From assembly GCA_040390855.1 (NCBI GenBank), contig JAZJXO010000013.1:18531-82530 (forward strand): a stretch of 64,000 nt of DNA. Reading direction: 5' to 3'. The number at the start of each line of letters is the position of its first letter. The first letter of the stretch is position 1. Below the pieces are notes generated by a model. That model had not been told where the DNA came from and did not search any database. It saw only the letters and a program-made list of their open reading frames with translations. A program made the translations under genes and the position numbers. Of this stretch, positions 61,924 through 64,000 are shown piece after piece. Origin of the DNA: Parvibaculum sp040390855. GTDB lineage: Bacteria; Pseudomonadota; Alphaproteobacteria; Parvibaculales; Parvibaculaceae.

Positions 61924-62137
61924 GCTGACGGACAAAAGATCGGCTCAGAGATCGGCCAAGTTTTTGAATTTTTATAAATTGTTCCTTTTAAATCAGATGG
62001 ATATGCCTTTTTAGGTTCAGCCGACTGGATGCGCGCTGACCTTCGCAGGATCGGCCAGGAGATCAGCCAATTTCGATAGAATTTTTGTAATTTCTCTTTA
62101 TAAATAGAAGCTTATTCTAGGTCGAAATCGGCCAAGT
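61924..62137. repeat. Imperfect ~111-bp duplication with repeated ATCGGCCAAG words upstream of fic
   Basis: GCTGAC (61924, 62035), GATCGG (61938, 62049), the ATC(G/A)GCCAA core (61951-61960, 62062-62071) and GAATTTTT(A/G)TAA recur with a constant 111-base offset. A third ATCGGCCAAG is at 62127-62136, 14 bases before the fic ATG. Each unit includes a TATAAA word (61972-61977, 62099-62104). The 318-base tRNA-fic interval has no gene. It looks like a duplicated promoter-operator for fic. Confidence 0.7.
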
Positions 62138-62149
62138 GAAAGAGGGCAG

Positions 62150-63337
62150 ATGATCGAAAGCGTTCAGCGCATTGAGCCAGCGCTTCTTGAGGACCTGCCT
62201 GTGGCCATTGCCGACGCAGTTGCAGAGCTTTCAGTCGCGTCCACAGCATTAGCTCAATCGCTTCACCCGCTTACGGCTGCCAATCTCGCAGCGCTCGTAC
62301 GTATCATGAATACCTACTACAGCAACCTTATCGAGGGTCACGACACGCGACCGCGTGACATTGAACGCGCGCTCGCAGGTCAATTTGATGCCGATGAAGG
62401 TCGCCGCAAACTACAGGTCGAAGCTGCCGCACATGTTCGCGTCCAAGCTGAGGTTGATCGATTGGCAGCAGAGGGTGCATTGCCGGAGCCAGCATCGTCT
62501 GACTTCATTCGATGGCTGCATCGTGAATTCTATAAAGATGCACCAGATGCAATGCTGCTCATCAAGGGTCGCGAACGTGAATTCCTAATGGAGCCAGGCG
62601 AGTGGCGGTCGCGTTCGGAGCATGACGTTGCCGTTGGCCGTCATGAGCCGCCTTCAAGCGAACGCGTTGCGGATTTCATGGGTTATTTTGAAAGCCGCTA
62701 CCGGTTCGACCGTCTTGGCGCGTCAGCACGCATTATTGCAATTGCTGCGGCTCACCACCGCTTCAATTACATTCATCCCTTTCCTGATGGCAATGGACGT
62801 GTCAGTCGCTTGATGAGCCACGCCATGGCGCATGCGGCAGGCATCGGGGCGCATGGATTGTGGTCGATCTCACGTGGTCTTGCGCGGGGGTTGGAAAGCC
62901 GGGGCGACTATAAGCGGATGATGGATCACGCCGATACGCCACGGCAGGGCGATCTTGATGGGCGCGGTAATCTCTCCCTTCAAGCGCTGATGGATTTTAT
63001 TGTCTGGTTTTTGCGTGTCTGCATTGATCAGGTCAGATTTATGTCGAGCCTCTTTGAACTCGAAGGACTTTCTACTCGGTTCGCACGATATGTTGATCGC
63101 AGTGATCTGAAGCCGGAAGCGGCACAACTTCTCAATGAAGCTCTTTATCGCGGTAGTTTTCAGCGTGGTGACGCGCGTCGCATTACGGGGCTTCCCGAGC
63201 GTTCTGCAAGCCGCCTTCTGAATGAAGTTGTCGCGGCTGGGCTTCTCGCATCTGAAACCCCCAAAGGGCCGGTGTCTCTCCGTTTTCCATCAGATGCGCT
63301 AGACACTTTGTTTCCGAGGCTGTTTCCTGAAGTTTGA
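62150..63337 (+). CDS. Fic family protein, class II, with winged-helix C-terminus
   Basis: A 395-residue protein. The Fic active site is HPFPDGNGRVSR with catalytic H209 and R217. The class II inhibitory helix is SNLIEG at residues 58-63 (S...EG pattern), whose Glu blocks productive ATP binding. A C-terminal winged-helix-like segment (RRITGLPERSASRLLNEVVAAGLL) could bind DNA, perhaps the repeats upstream. Fic enzymes usually AMPylate protein hydroxyls. It starts ATG 62150 after AGAGGG. The region seems mobile. Confidence 0.92.
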   Translation: MIESVQRIEPALLEDLPVAIADAVAELSVASTALAQSLHPLTAANLAALVRIMNTYYSNLIEGHDTRPRDIERALAGQFDADEGRRKLQVEAAAHVRVQAEVDRLAAEGALPEPASSDFIRWLHREFYKDAPDAMLLIKGREREFLMEPGEWRSRSEHDVAVGRHEPPSSERVADFMGYFESRYRFDRLGASARIIAIAAAHHRFNYIHPFPDGNGRVSRLMSHAMAHAAGIGAHGLWSISRGLARGLESRGDYKRMMDHADTPRQGDLDGRGNLSLQALMDFIVWFLRVCIDQVRFMSSLFELEGLSTRFARYVDRSDLKPEAAQLLNEALYRGSFQRGDARRITGLPERSASRLLNEVVAAGLLASETPKGPVSLRFPSDALDTLFPRLFPEV

Positions 63338-63354
63338 TTTCTATTGGGGGCTTA

Positions 63355-63555
63355 TTAGTCCTTGCCGTATTTGTGGGCAAGTGCCTTACGCCGTTCTTCT
63401 GGCGAAAGCCCTAGTTGATCGAATTGGTCGAAATCATCCATCATTTCTGACGACAACGAGATACCTTCCACAGCGCTGATTTTGGCAAAATCTTCCCGCC
63501 CTAAAATGAAGCTGTTGGAAGTGCGTCCGGGAATCTTAGGTGTCGATTTTTTCAT
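63355..63555 (-). CDS. Small protein of unknown function, convergent with fic
   Basis: A 66-residue protein starting MKKSTPKIPGR with FILGREDFAKISAVEGI, then a C-terminal GLSPEERRKALAHKYGKD. It is charged, probably helical, and has no membrane segment. It starts 42 bases after the conjugation-type ATPase on the same strand and ends 17 bases from fic on the other. An antitoxin- or transfer-associated role is possible but nothing proves it. Confidence 0.65.
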   Translation of the reverse strand: MKKSTPKIPGRTSNSFILGREDFAKISAVEGISLSSEMMDDFDQFDQLGLSPEERRKALAHKYGKD

Positions 63556-63597
63556 CTTTATATTATGCCCGAAAACGTCTCCGACGTATGGCGTAAG

Positions 63598-64000
63598 CTA
63601 AATGAAGTTCGATAGTGGCTCATGGCTTCTGGTCTCATTCTTCTTGGTGATGTCTGGGCTGACTGTCGTCGTAGCACTAAACGGCCTGCTCGGCGTCCCA
63701 TCGATCATGAGCGTCAGATAGATGCTTTGGTTCGGGAGGTTGAGCAGGTCTTCCACATCGAATTTCGGCTGAAATTCCTTTGCCAGGATTGATGCGTCTT
63801 CTGGCCCCACCCGAAACGAGATCAGCGTCCCGGCATTGCCAAACACGGCATGCCGAATGTCTGGCTCCAACTGGTGCATATGCTGATGGGCGAGCGTGAG
63901 GCCAACGCCATATTTGCGCAACTCGCTCATCATATTGGCGAGCATGAGAGCTGGCCTCGGGAATCTGGACAGGGCGATAAGTGGATTTTCTGCCTGATAG
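63598..64000 (-). CDS. Conjugation/HerA-type ATPase, C-terminal part (runs off the right edge, possibly truncated)
   Basis: The minus strand is open from the window edge to 63598. It shows ANMMSELRKYGVGLTLAHQH, QLEPDIRHAVFGNAGTLISFRVGPEDA, LAKEFQP and LNLPNQSIYLTLMIDG, a wording typical of the C-terminal half of HerA/TraG-like conjugation ATPases (AAA with sensor AVFGN). The acidic Walker B pair expected about 10-15 residues before ANMMSEL is not seen in the visible residues. The upstream part may therefore be rearranged. Confidence 0.7.
   Translation of the reverse strand, partial: YQAENPLIALSRFPRPALMLANMMSELRKYGVGLTLAHQHMHQLEPDIRHAVFGNAGTLISFRVGPEDASILAKEFQPKFDVEDLLNLPNQSIYLTLMIDGTPSRPFSATTTVSPDITKKNETRSHEPLSNFI

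Overview
The window is a stretch of alphaproteobacterial chromosome (high GC, densely coding, with ChpT/CtrA/SciP cell-cycle regulators, EipA, an alphaproteobacterial-type SerC and a Caulobacter-like flagellar operon). The dihydropteroate synthase gene closely resembles the mobile sulfonamide-resistance enzyme Sul2 and sits directly upstream of glmM. That arrangement is, from memory of the literature, typical of Rhodobiaceae/Parvibaculaceae-like lineages, so I infer a member of or relative of that group in the Hyphomicrobiales neighbourhood.

Layout: 1-3.8 kb, tkt-gap-pgk (minus). 4-7.3 kb, a DUF4164 protein, zapA, 6S RNA, 5-formyl-THF cyclo-ligase, a YmdB-type phosphoesterase and a CgeB-like glycosyltransferase. 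7.3-11.2 kb, a strongly structured intergenic region and a perfect CtrA box, then yebC-ruvCAB-ybgC. 11.5-17.1 kb, tolQRAB-pal-cpoB. 17-23.8 kb, tilS, ftsH, an SGNH lipoprotein, Sul2-like folP and glmM. 23.8-31.9 kb, thiD, phzF, serC-serA, a TonB-like pentapeptide-repeat protein, purA and a CPBP protease. 32-33.3 kb is an eroded patch with a MAPEG gene, a deleted TetR regulator, an unidentified gene fragment and an overlooked 26-residue membrane protein. 33.5-41 kb, nitronate monooxygenase, a TPP riboswitch with thiC, a nonsense-interrupted VOC gene, msrA, rpoH, rluD, a DUF6476 gene and tRNA-Glu. 41-45.6 kb, a coiled-coil membrane protein, eipA, cysQ, and chpT converging on ctrA. 46-59.3 kb, fliI-fliJ, yajQ, then on the minus strand fliK, flgD, sciP and fliF-fliG-fliH-fliN-flbD-flhA. 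59.5-61.6 kb, mnmA and a PmtA-like methyltransferase. From tRNA-Met (61.8 kb) rightward the DNA looks accessory: a duplicated AT-rich promoter region, a class II Fic protein, a small unknown protein and the end of a conjugation-type ATPase.

Functionally the window couples the CckA-ChpT-CtrA phosphorelay output (ChpT, CtrA, its inhibitor SciP) to flagellar assembly (FlbD plus the export and basal-body genes). It also holds the cell-envelope constriction machinery (ZapA, Tol-Pal, CpoB, EipA) and core metabolism (serine, thiamine, folate, purine, glycolysis/pentose phosphate). Candidate CtrA sites lie upstream of ctrA, fliI and yebC-ruvCAB. All protein names rest on motif recognition by eye; no database search was run.
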